A stretch of 22,556 nucleotides of DNA from Paludibacteraceae bacterium. Lineage in GTDB: Bacteria > Bacteroidota > Bacteroidia > Bacteroidales > Paludibacteraceae. The position numbers and the translations under genes are program-made. The notes under the pieces are model-generated. The model made no database searches. It was not told the origin of the DNA and worked only from the letters and a program-made list of their open reading frames with translations. Below are positions 15,828 to 22,549 of the stretch, piece after piece. Every line of letters begins with the position of its first letter. The stretch's first letter is position 1. The DNA lies in contig JAKSMY010000034.1 of the NCBI GenBank assembly GCA_024400275.1, positions 1-22,556 on the forward strand, read 5' to 3'.

Positions 15828-17007
15828 GTGCCTGCTCCAGAGACAATTCGACATTGGGGAACGCCTCTTTACGCAACGCCTTAGTCATACTGAGTGCATG
15901 TTGCGGCGAAGCGCCTTTTCCGCGTATCTCGCCAATACCGAAACCGGTTGATATACAGGTCAGTTCGTCCCACAAACAATCAATCAACGCTTTATATTTC
16001 ATCGGATAAGCGGTCATAAAACGGTCGCTCTGACGGATAGCCCATGCATCGGGCTCTATCAGCCATTGGCGCATCGTCGGCTCGTATTCAACCGGCAACG
16101 GCTTATGTTTGGGTTCGCGTATCTTGAATGGTGCAAAAGGCTCTTCGTTCTTGCGAATAACTGCCACATAAAATCCTTCTCCCTTAACCCGGTGAGGATA
16201 AAAATGATAACCCGGGTAGCCCTCCACGATACCCCAACTCGGGTCATAATCCAGCGGCAGAATCTCTCCGCCCAGACAATCGGCTATCCACTGTGCGTTA
16301 TCTTCGTCTTCCTCACTGTTAAAAGTGCAGGTAGAGTATATCATAATGCCACCGGGCTTGAGTGCATCCCAGACGTTCATCAATATACTGCGCTGGCGTT
16401 CGGCACACATCTTGACGTTTTTGAGGCTCCACTCCTCGCGTGCCTGCTCGTCTTTGCGGAACATGCCCTCGCCCGAACAAGGCGCATCTACCAAAATACA
16501 ATCAAACAAGTGAACAGTTTTTTCACCGAATACTGACGCATCGTTGTGCGTGACCACGGTGTTGCCGTTGCCCCATTTCTGGATATTCTCGCTCAGAACG
16601 AACACGCGCTGGCGTACCACTTCGTTGGCAATCAATAAACCTTCGTTTCCAAGGTACTGGCTAATCAATGTGGCTTTGCCTCCCGGCGCAGCACAAAGGT
16701 CCAAGACAACACTGTCTTTGGCTACATACTGCTCCAACGCTTGCTGAATAAACATCGAAGACGCTTCCTGTACGTAGTAGCAACCGGCATGAAAAAGCGG
16801 ATCCAAAGTGAACTGGGGACGCTGACTGAGATAGTAGCCGTCTTCATGCCAGGGCACTTCGTCAATGTCGCAGGGAAAATCAAGAATATCCTTCTTGTCA
16901 TTCAGGCGAATACTAACCGGTTGCTCTTCCTCCAATGCACGAAATAACTGCTCGGCTTCACCGCCCAGCTCCTGCCGCATACTATCTACAAAATCAACCG
17001 GTAACAT
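15673..17007 (-). CDS. RsmF/NOL1-NOP2-Sun family rRNA cytosine-C5 methyltransferase
   Basis: A 444-residue SAM-dependent methyltransferase. The SAM loop is DLCAAPGGK (residues 103-111), the release cysteine is Cys177 in DAPCSGEG, and the catalytic nucleophile is Cys227 in STCTFNSEED. The C-terminal region, ending in GFAKNVGNRLNNLYPNEWR, is the conserved PUA-like/RsmF tail of the Bacteroidetes form. Family members make m5C in 16S rRNA or in tRNA; RsmF-like 16S activity is the likeliest, but I leave the symbol empty. It has its own promoter with a very short leader. The last 155 bases overlap the helicase gene on the opposite strand, so the two transcripts are fully antisense there and share no space for a terminator. 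Confidence 0.92.
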   Translation of the reverse strand: MLPVDFVDSMRQELGGEAEQLFRALEEEQPVSIRLNDKKDILDFPCDIDEVPWHEDGYYLSQRPQFTLDPLFHAGCYYVQEASSMFIQQALEQYVAKDSVVLDLCAAPGGKATLISQYLGNEGLLIANEVVRQRVFVLSENIQKWGNGNTVVTHNDASVFGEKTVHLFDCILVDAPCSGEGMFRKDEQAREEWSLKNVKMCAERQRSILMNVWDALKPGGIMIYSTCTFNSEEDEDNAQWIADCLGGEILPLDYDPSWGIVEGYPGYHFYPHRVKGEGFYVAVIRKNEEPFAPFKIREPKHKPLPVEYEPTMRQWLIEPDAWAIRQSDRFMTAYPMKYKALIDCLWDELTCISTGFGIGEIRGKGASPQHALSMTKALRKEAFPNVELSLEQALSYLRTEALQGLDVPLGANLLTYCGVPIGFAKNVGNRLNNLYPNEWRIRKL

Positions 17008-17018
17008 AATTCAGCATG

Positions 17019-17050
17019 CAAAGATACAAAGAATTTTTGGAATACGCAAA
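17019..17050 (-). promoter_or_regulatory. Bacteroides-type promoter of the rRNA methyltransferase gene
   Basis: On the minus strand TTTG (17050-17047), a 20-base spacer, then TATCTTTG (17026-17019). The bases after -33 read TTTGCGTAT, as in the inverted-repeat promoters near 4.4-4.57 kb. The -7 box ends 11 bases before the ATG at 17007, predicting a leader of only about 5-7 bases. Confidence 0.75.
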
Positions 17051-17160
17051 CTTTTTGAATGGAAAATTGCGAACAAGTTGGTTTTTGTTTCGGTTTGGGC
17101 AGTGATTACGTGGTCGCGAGATGGTCCCGAAATGACCCCGAAATAGAGCCGTGCTTCGTC

Positions 17161-17189
17161 GAGAGTCGGTCGAGGGTCGGCCGACTCTC
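17161..17189. repeat. Inverted repeat in the 17.0-17.7 kb gap
   Basis: GAGAGTCGG (17161-17169) pairs perfectly with CCGACTCTC (17181-17189) around an 11-base loop that itself repeats the motif TCG-GGGTCGG. It is G/C-rich, with no T-run after it on either strand. No gene is seen between 17008 and 17712; this is one of several dyads there. Confidence 0.6.
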
Positions 17190-17248
17190 TCAGCCCTTCT
17201 GACTTGACTGGATTTTACGGGTCTTTTCCGTGTTTGAAAGCGGTTTGT

Positions 17249-17304
17249 AACGGGTTCGTAGCGGGTTCCGAACGGGTCCCAAACGGGGGTTCCAAACGGC
17301 TTCC
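17249..17304. repeat. Degenerate 11-bp tandem repeats
   Basis: Successive units AACGGGTTCGT (17249), AGCGGGTTCCG (17260), AACGGGTCCCA (17271), a 13-base AACGGGGGTTCCA (17282) and a partial AACGGCTTCC (17295). The unit length is the same as in the unrelated array at 2755-2787. There are no regular spacers, so this is not a CRISPR array. Confidence 0.6.
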
Positions 17305-17375
17305 TCGTGTACCATCTGTGTTCTATTAGCGTCAGCGACCTGGATAACTCGTTTTCTAATTTGAGGATAGTGAGT

Positions 17376-17429
17376 ATTTTGAGGATTTTGAGGATTTGCG
17401 TTGGTTGAAATCCTCAAAATCCTCAAAAT
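17376..17429. repeat. 22-bp perfect inverted repeat built from a TTTTGAGGA repeat
   Basis: ATTTTGAGGATTTTGAGGAT plus TT (17376-17397) is the exact reverse complement of 17408-17429, with a 10-base loop, GCGTTGGTTG. Each arm contains two direct copies of TTTTGAGGA. On the plus strand a T-rich run (17441-17446) follows after 11 bases. It could form a very stable RNA hairpin on either strand; its role is not known. Confidence 0.7.
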
Positions 17430-17467
17430 CCTAACGCTACTTTTTTCATAAAATGAACATCCGTGAA

Positions 17468-17498
17468 AAGTCGTGAACTTCACGAGAATTCACGACTT
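17468..17498. repeat. Inverted repeat with nested CGTGAACTTCACG palindrome
   Basis: AAGTCGTGAA (17468-17477) pairs with TTCACGACTT (17489-17498). The left arm overlaps a second palindrome, CGTGAACTTCACG (17472-17484), so two alternative hairpins compete. The surrounding 60 bases repeat GTGAA/TTCAC several times. No function is assigned. Confidence 0.55.
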
Positions 17499-17662
17499 CA
17501 CGAAGATTTATATAGTGCCGTATTTACTGACTTTTCGCCATCTCATGGACGTTTTCACGGACGCCACACGGACATCTTTTTTGCGTCCACCAAACAACAA
17601 TTCGACACGCATCAAAGACTCATCCGAAACGCTCAAAAACTTACTATTTTTCAGCACACAAC

Positions 17663-17689
17663 AAAGGCCTGCATTGCTGCAAGCCTTTT
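17663..17689 (-). terminator. Probable terminator of the LRR protein gene
   Basis: The arms AAAGGC (17663-17668) and GCCTTT (17683-17688) enclose TGCA (17670-17673) and TGCA (17678-17681) around the loop TTGC, with a single C/A mismatch. It begins 24 bases after the LRR gene's stop at 17713. On the minus strand the stem is followed by TTTGTTG, so termination is likely but not strongly T-rich. Confidence 0.6.
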
Positions 17690-17712
17690 GTGGATATTAT
17701 TGTTCTTTCTAT

Positions 17713-20700
17713 TTAGAATCCAAGGGCGTTATACATTTTGCCGTTACGCATTATCTGCAACTGATTGTGGCGGATAAACTTACGCACCGTGCATTGTGCA
17801 TTGTCAATCGTCAATTGCTCTACATCTGTTGGCATACCTCCTGTGGTAGTAAACTCGCCTTCGTAGTGTTTGATGGACTGCTGGCTAGCGTTGGTTGCAT
17901 CCAAAGTATAGCCGTACTTGCTTGCCTGATTCAGTCCTGTCACCGTGAACTGCCAGCCGGAGGTTGTCATTTCAGCAGCAACCATTTCGCGTGCGCCATC
18001 ACGAGAAGGAGCAAAAGCAATACCTGTCAACTGACCTTGGGCATTGAATTTGAGCGTGCAGAAGACTACACCGTCTTTGGTAATCTCCAAACTATAGCCA
18101 TCTGCTGATGGATTAACAGGCCACGTGAAGGTGGCATTGTCCGTAGAAGGAGTTACGACAACTTGGTCGCCTTCTATGGGCTTTTCTTCGGCAGAAAGGC
18201 AAGATACATTTTCCTTATTAAATAGTTTCCAACCCTTTGCCACTTTATATTCATCTAACACATCACAAGGTACTTGCAAATAAATATCGTAGTTTTCAAA
18301 TGCATTTTCCTGAAGAATAGGAGGTTCCTCTGCATAGCAATTGACATAAAGCAGGCGCTGATCATTTTGGAATGCGTATTCATCAATATCCTCCAGTTTA
18401 GCACCCAAAGTAATCGTTTTGAGGTAACTGCATTCTGCAAACGCATATTTGCCAATAGTCTCTACACTATTGGGAAGTGCTATTTCTTTGAGGTTCTTGT
18501 TGGACAAATTGGCAAATGCCAAATCACCGATGTGTGTAATTCCATCTTCCAAGATAAGTTTGGATATTTTGCCTAAGGATAAACACCATTCGACAGGTTG
18601 GGTTTCTGTGTAATCATACATCGCTCCGGCACCTGAAATAATTAGAGTATTACCCACTAATTCCCAATAAAGGTTCTCTCCGCATTGTCCCGATTTAGTA
18701 GTATCTATTTGTGCCGTAAAGATGGTGTCCTGTGTAACAACAAACGAACGTGGATTGTCCGTATCTCCATCGTTCCATTGTGTAAACTGGTAACCAGCAT
18801 CGGGAGTTATGGTTAGTGTGCACGTATCACCCTTAATATATGTGTCAGCACCAGTTTGTGTGCCATATCCAATCACATTACAAGTTACAACAGCCAAATC
18901 ATCGGGATTCGCTTGCAGATTAGTAAAGCTTTTCCAACCATAAGCATTCTTATAAGCATTTACAGAATGAGCAGGTACGTAAACAAGAATTGAGTTTGAT
19001 ACATTATAAAAGCAATAACTTCCACAAGTTGGAGGTGTAATAGCATAGCAGGTTATCGAGGTTAAACCACTACAACTCTCGAAAGCACAATATCCAATCG
19101 TAGTGACAGAATTGGGGATTGTGACAGAGGTCAAACCTCTGCAATAAGAGAAAGCACCCTCTCCAATCATTGTGACGGAATTGGGGATAGTAACAGAGGT
19201 CAAACCGCTGCAACCAGAGAAAGTGTAATCTCCAATCGTATCTACACCTTGAGGGATAACCAATTCCTTTACTTCTACATCATTGTTGATATAGAGATTA
19301 TGACTATAATACATCGGATTAGAAGAATAGTTACCAAACTTTATTTTGCACCAATCAGCAATAGTTCCTATATAATTGGTCTTTTTCAACCCACTGCAAC
19401 CTTGGAAAGCATCATATCCAATCTTCGTAACAGAACTTGGAATGGTTATTGAAGTTAAACCACTACAACTCTCGAAAGCACAATATCCAATCGTAGTGAC
19501 AGAATTGCCAATAATTACCGAGGTCAAACCACTGCAACTCTCGAAAGCACAATATCCAATCTTTGTGACGGAAGAGGGAATAGTTATTGAGGTTAAACCA
19601 CTGCAACCATAGAAAGCGTAATTTCCAATCGTAGTGACGGAATTGCCAATCGTTACCGAGGTCAAACCGCTGCAACTAGAGAAAGCATAATCTCCAATCG
19701 TATCTACACCTTGAGGAATGACCAAATCTTTTACTTCTACATCGTTGATATAGAAATTATGACTATAATAGATTGGATTAGCAGAAGAATAATCAAACTT
19801 TATCTTGCACCAATTTGCAATAGTGCCCGTATAATTCGTTTTGGTCAAACCACTGCAATAATCGAAAGCACCATCTCCAATCGTGGTGACGGAGCTGGGG
19901 ATAGTTACCGAGGTTAAACCGCTACAACTAGAGAAAGCATTATCTCCAATTGTTGTAACGGAATTACCAATAGTTACCGAAGTTAAACCGCTACAACTAG
20001 AGAAAGCATTATCTCCAATTGTTGTAACGGAATTGGGAATGGTTACCGAAGTCAAACTGCTGCAACCTTCGAAAGCAGAACTTCCAATCGTAGTGACAGA
20101 AATTGGAATTGTTATAGAGGTTAAACCGCTACAACCATAGAAAGCATAAACTCCAATCGTTGTTACTGAATCACCAATAATGTATTCTTTGACTTGAGAA
20201 CCAAAGATGGTCTTAAAATTTGAAGAAGATGTGTAGTCTTTACCACATAGTGCATTCGAATTAATAGTTACCGAAGTCAAACCGCTACAATATTCGAAAG
20301 CACCCTTTCCAATCGTTGTGACAGAATTGGGTATCGTTACCGAAGTCAAACCACTGCAATATGCGAACGCATAATCTCCAATCGTTGTGACAGAATTGGG
20401 AATTATTACAGAAATCAAACCACTGCATTTATAGAAAGCATAATGTCCAATCTTTGTAACAGAATTGGGAATAGTTATTGAGGTCAAACCTGTGCATTCA
20501 TCGAAAGCATACATTCCAATCGTTGTGACAGAATTGGGAATTATTACAGAAATCAAACCACTGCATTTATAGAAAGCATAATTTCCAATCTTTGTGACAG
20601 AATCACCAATAATGTACTCTTGAACTTGAGAACCAAAGATGGTCTTGAAATTTGAAGAAGATGTGTAGCTTCTGCTACATATTGCATTGGAATTAATCGT

Positions 20701-21852
20701 TACCGAGGTCAGACCACTGCAATCTTCGAAAGCACTCTCTCCAATCGTTGTGACAGACTTACCAATAGTTACTGAGGTCAAGCCACTGCAACCAGAGAAA
20801 GTATAATCTCCTATCGTATCTACACCTTCAGGAATAACTAAATCTTTTACTTCTACATCATTGATATAAAAATTATGGCTATAATACATTGGATTAGCAT
20901 AAGAATCACCAAACTTTATTTTGCACCAATCAGCAATAGTGCCTGTGTAGTTCGTCTTTGTCAAACCGCTGCAATAATAGAAAGCTTTATTGCCAATCAT
21001 TGTGACAGAATTTGGAATAGTTATTGAAGTCAAACCTCTGCAACTCTCGAAAGCATAATTTCCAATTGTTGTGACGGAATTGGGAATAGTTACCGAAGTC
21101 AAACGATTACAATTATAGAAAGCATCATTTCCAATTGTTGTGACGGAATATGTTTTTCCATTGTGGGTTACAGAAGCAGGTATAACCACAGAGCCAGTGT
21201 AATTAGAAATTTTATGAGTCACTGCTATTGTGGAATCCCCATAAAAAATATAGTAGGCGATGCCATCTTTTTGGAAATCACAATTAGTCCCCCCAACGAT
21301 AGCACGCATAATACGGAAACCACCAGTGGTCTCTTTGATTGTCATTGTGGAAGCCATTGCCGTAAATTTCAATTTTTTGGTTTCGCTTTTATCTACGCTT
21401 GCAGGGTTGGAAGCATCAGCCACTCCACCTTCAACAGTGAAGGTAGCAGGAGTGTCGCCTTTGGCAACAACATTGATAACCACTTCTTCGCTGATGCTCA
21501 AATCACTGAACACCAAAACACCATTCTTACCATCTACTTGCAGATAGTCTTTGTGGCATTTCAAAATATTGTCTTTGTGACCGTCTTTATTGGCACTACC
21601 GTTTTGGTATTTTATACCAAAACCGAACATAGAAGAGAAAGAAACCTCCATCAAATCACCAACCGTGCTGGTATAGTTAACAGAAGGACAATCAGTTGAA
21701 CCTATCGTGCATGTACTAACAGCACCGGCATCATTAACATTGATGTTGTTTGCTTGGATACCTGCAAAGTTCAACGTAGCAGCATTCATGGGCATCATAT
21801 AGCACGTAGCTACCATAAATAGAGAAAATAATTTAGTTTTCATAATAGTCAT
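17713..21852 (-). CDS. BspA-like leucine-rich-repeat surface protein
   Basis: A 1379-residue protein with signal peptide (start at 21852, or at the ATG at 21843 three codons later). Residues about 30-215 are a beta-rich N-terminal domain. From about 220 there are 26 LRR_5 units of about 23 residues, with the pattern SVTTIGxxAFxxCSGLTSVTIPN. Three larger insert modules carry NPxYYSHNxYIN (coding near 20860, 19740 and 19280), and two carry FGSQVxEYIIGDS (near 20190 and 20630). Residues about 986-1050 form an InlB-B-repeat-like domain (GYQFTQWNDGDTDNPR); a last LRR group is followed by a fibronectin-III-like domain (about 1231-1337). The C-terminal tail is RKFIRHNQLQIMRNGKMYN, as in the other two secreted proteins. 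BspA relatives bind host matrix proteins, so adhesion is inferred. Neighbouring repeats are nearly identical in DNA, and base composition is more A/T-rich than the 5-17 kb region. Confidence 0.92.
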   Translation of the reverse strand: MTIMKTKLFSLFMVATCYMMPMNAATLNFAGIQANNINVNDAGAVSTCTIGSTDCPSVNYTSTVGDLMEVSFSSMFGFGIKYQNGSANKDGHKDNILKCHKDYLQVDGKNGVLVFSDLSISEEVVINVVAKGDTPATFTVEGGVADASNPASVDKSETKKLKFTAMASTMTIKETTGGFRIMRAIVGGTNCDFQKDGIAYYIFYGDSTIAVTHKISNYTGSVVIPASVTHNGKTYSVTTIGNDAFYNCNRLTSVTIPNSVTTIGNYAFESCRGLTSITIPNSVTMIGNKAFYYCSGLTKTNYTGTIADWCKIKFGDSYANPMYYSHNFYINDVEVKDLVIPEGVDTIGDYTFSGCSGLTSVTIGKSVTTIGESAFEDCSGLTSVTINSNAICSRSYTSSSNFKTIFGSQVQEYIIGDSVTKIGNYAFYKCSGLISVIIPNSVTTIGMYAFDECTGLTSITIPNSVTKIGHYAFYKCSGLISVIIPNSVTTIGDYAFAYCSGLTSVTIPNSVTTIGKGAFEYCSGLTSVTINSNALCGKDYTSSSNFKTIFGSQVKEYIIGDSVTTIGVYAFYGCSGLTSITIPISVTTIGSSAFEGCSSLTSVTIPNSVTTIGDNAFSSCSGLTSVTIGNSVTTIGDNAFSSCSGLTSVTIPSSVTTIGDGAFDYCSGLTKTNYTGTIANWCKIKFDYSSANPIYYSHNFYINDVEVKDLVIPQGVDTIGDYAFSSCSGLTSVTIGNSVTTIGNYAFYGCSGLTSITIPSSVTKIGYCAFESCSGLTSVIIGNSVTTIGYCAFESCSGLTSITIPSSVTKIGYDAFQGCSGLKKTNYIGTIADWCKIKFGNYSSNPMYYSHNLYINNDVEVKELVIPQGVDTIGDYTFSGCSGLTSVTIPNSVTMIGEGAFSYCRGLTSVTIPNSVTTIGYCAFESCSGLTSITCYAITPPTCGSYCFYNVSNSILVYVPAHSVNAYKNAYGWKSFTNLQANPDDLAVVTCNVIGYGTQTGADTYIKGDTCTLTITPDAGYQFTQWNDGDTDNPRSFVVTQDTIFTAQIDTTKSGQCGENLYWELVGNTLIISGAGAMYDYTETQPVEWCLSLGKISKLILEDGITHIGDLAFANLSNKNLKEIALPNSVETIGKYAFAECSYLKTITLGAKLEDIDEYAFQNDQRLLYVNCYAEEPPILQENAFENYDIYLQVPCDVLDEYKVAKGWKLFNKENVSCLSAEEKPIEGDQVVVTPSTDNATFTWPVNPSADGYSLEITKDGVVFCTLKFNAQGQLTGIAFAPSRDGAREMVAAEMTTSGWQFTVTGLNQASKYGYTLDATNASQQSIKHYEGEFTTTGGMPTDVEQLTIDNAQCTVRKFIRHNQLQIMRNGKMYNALGF
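17790..17817. repeat. Four 7-bp tandem units in the C-terminal linker of the LRR gene
   Basis: On the plus strand the units are TGCATTG, TGCATTG, TCAATCG and TCAATTG (17790-17817). On the coding (minus) strand they specify part of the linker QLTIDNAQCT between the FN3-like domain and the C-terminal tail. The pattern looks like simple-repeat expansion captured as a protein linker. Confidence 0.6.
19913..20034. repeat. 53-bp exact tandem duplication inside LRR units
   Basis: Bases 19913-19965 and 19982-20034 are identical over 53 positions at an offset of 69 bases, exactly one 23-residue LRR unit. Both encode GNAFSS-type units (IGDNAFSSCSGLTSV). Identity at silent sites points to recent unit duplication or gene conversion. 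Confidence 0.8.
20377..20582. repeat. 68-bp exact repeat at a two-unit (138 bp) offset
   Basis: Bases 20377-20444 and 20515-20582 are identical over 68 positions, 138 bases apart, which is two LRR units. They encode the NSVTTIG / SGLISVIIPN segments with the unusual KCSGLISVII variant. This shows a higher-order period of two units in this part of the gene. Confidence 0.8.
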
Positions 21853-21934
21853 AAATTTAATTGAGTCTTATTCCTTCATTAGAATAGAGGTAATAAACGC
21901 GATTTTAGATATAGTCACATATGGTTTTGTTCCA

Positions 21935-21971
21935 CAACCTACTCAGCAGGTAGTACCCACCAAGCAGGTTG
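21935..21971. other. Dyad in the leader region of the LRR gene
   Basis: CAACCT (21935-21940) pairs with AGGTTG (21966-21971), and the loop contains the small palindrome GGTAGTACC. It lies about 85 bases upstream of the LRR start, between it and the zinc-ribbon gene. No full TTTG-N20-TAnnTTTG promoter is visible in 21853-22019; a weak TTGT-N20-TATATCTA match on the minus strand lies just downstream of the dyad. Confidence 0.35.
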
Positions 21972-22019
21972 AGAAAAGTGAGAGTAAGGGTTAAAACGGA
22001 GTTAGTACATTAATAAATA

Positions 22020-22115
22020 CTAATCATTCCATTGATAGCCACAATCAGGACATTCATAACATTCACCATTGAAGAATGCATCTTCGCAATAGCATTTAGG
22101 ACATACAATTTCCAT
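22020..22115 (-). CDS. 31-residue zinc-ribbon protein
   Basis: A very short gene, ATG at 22115-22113 and TAG ending at 22020, that encodes a compact protein with six cysteines. The pairs Cys5-x2-Cys8 (VCPKCYC) and Cys22-x2-Cys25 (ECPDCGYQWND) form a classic four-Cys zinc ribbon with extra Cys at 10 and 19. The C-terminal CPDCGYQW resembles the N-terminal zinc ribbon of PhnA/YjdM-type proteins, but the rest of that family is absent. It may bind zinc and act as an adaptor or regulator; no partner is known. The start follows an A/T-rich leader. It lies 48 bases downstream of the small membrane-protein gene on the same strand, so the two are probably co-transcribed. The dense, ordered cysteines make chance unlikely. 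Confidence 0.65.
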   Translation of the reverse strand: MEIVCPKCYCEDAFFNGECYECPDCGYQWND

Positions 22116-22163
22116 AACTTTGAAAAATTAATAGGTTAAACATACAATTTATTGTAATCAAAT

Positions 22164-22421
22164 TTAATCCTTGAAGAAATTTGGATCTATTTTTTTTCCT
22201 TTTAATCCATCTAAATCTTTTTGTGTAATGTGTTGGTTTGTTTTTTTTCCAATTAACACTAATAATAAAAGTCTAGTAGCAATATGTATTCCTCCTTCTA
22301 TGAGCGTAACTATAAATTTATTCCTATTCTCATTAGGGATATAATCACCTTTCTTAAAATTTGTGCCATGTTCGTATCTACCAGCAGATTGACAACGTCT
22401 AACATTTTTAATTGTACTCAT
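22164..22421 (-). CDS. Small hypothetical protein with one hydrophobic segment
   Basis: An 85-residue protein if started at the ATG at 22421, which follows a typical A/T-rich leader (ATTATAACAAA). An in-frame ATG at 22454 would add 11 basic residues (MKSRLSKYYNK) and cannot be excluded. The N-terminal half is basic and polar with one Cys (RRCQSAGRYEHGTNFKKGD), and residues about 49-68 form a hydrophobic stretch (LIEGGIHIATRLLLLVLIG) that may be one membrane helix. The C-terminus is Lys/Asp-rich (DLDGLKGKKIDPNFFKD). I do not recognise the family. The zinc-ribbon gene follows on the same strand. Base composition is A/T-rich, like the LRR gene and unlike the 5-17 kb operon. Confidence 0.55.
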   Translation of the reverse strand: MSTIKNVRRCQSAGRYEHGTNFKKGDYIPNENRNKFIVTLIEGGIHIATRLLLLVLIGKKTNQHITQKDLDGLKGKKIDPNFFKD

Positions 22422-22507
22422 TTTGTTATAATATTTACTTAGCCTACTCTTCATCGGATTTTCGGCATACTCCGTATTTTATTCGTACACATATACGCAC
22501 AAAGAAA

Positions 22508-22549
22508 GCGCAGACCTCGTGTTGCTTACTCGCAAGTTGAGGCCTTCGC
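22508..22549. repeat. Imperfect hairpin at the right edge
   Basis: GCG (22508-22510) with CGC (22547-22549), CCTC (22515-22518) with GAGG (22539-22542), and TTGC (22522-22525) with GCAA (22532-22535) form an interrupted stem around the loop TTACTC. It may be the edge of a larger repeat or an RNA structure cut by the window end. No gene is visible in 22455-22556. Confidence 0.35.

Noticed and set aside
16066..16536. 156-residue plus-strand open frame
   Set aside because: Lies wholly antisense to the conserved catalytic region of the rRNA methyltransferase.
17249..17304. Possible CRISPR array
   Set aside because: Units are 11-13 bp, degenerate and without spacers, and no cas genes are present.
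17190..17483. 97-residue minus-strand open frame in the gap
   Set aside because: Its sequence is a translation of the tandem and inverted repeats (RILRILRIS, NPQNPQN) and has no gene-like features.
17473..18108. 211-residue plus-strand open frame
   Set aside because: Mostly antisense to the 3' end of the LRR gene and crosses its terminator hairpin.
19883..20140. Repetitive plus-strand frames (VTEVKPLQL repeats)
   Set aside because: These are antisense readings of the 69-bp LRR units.
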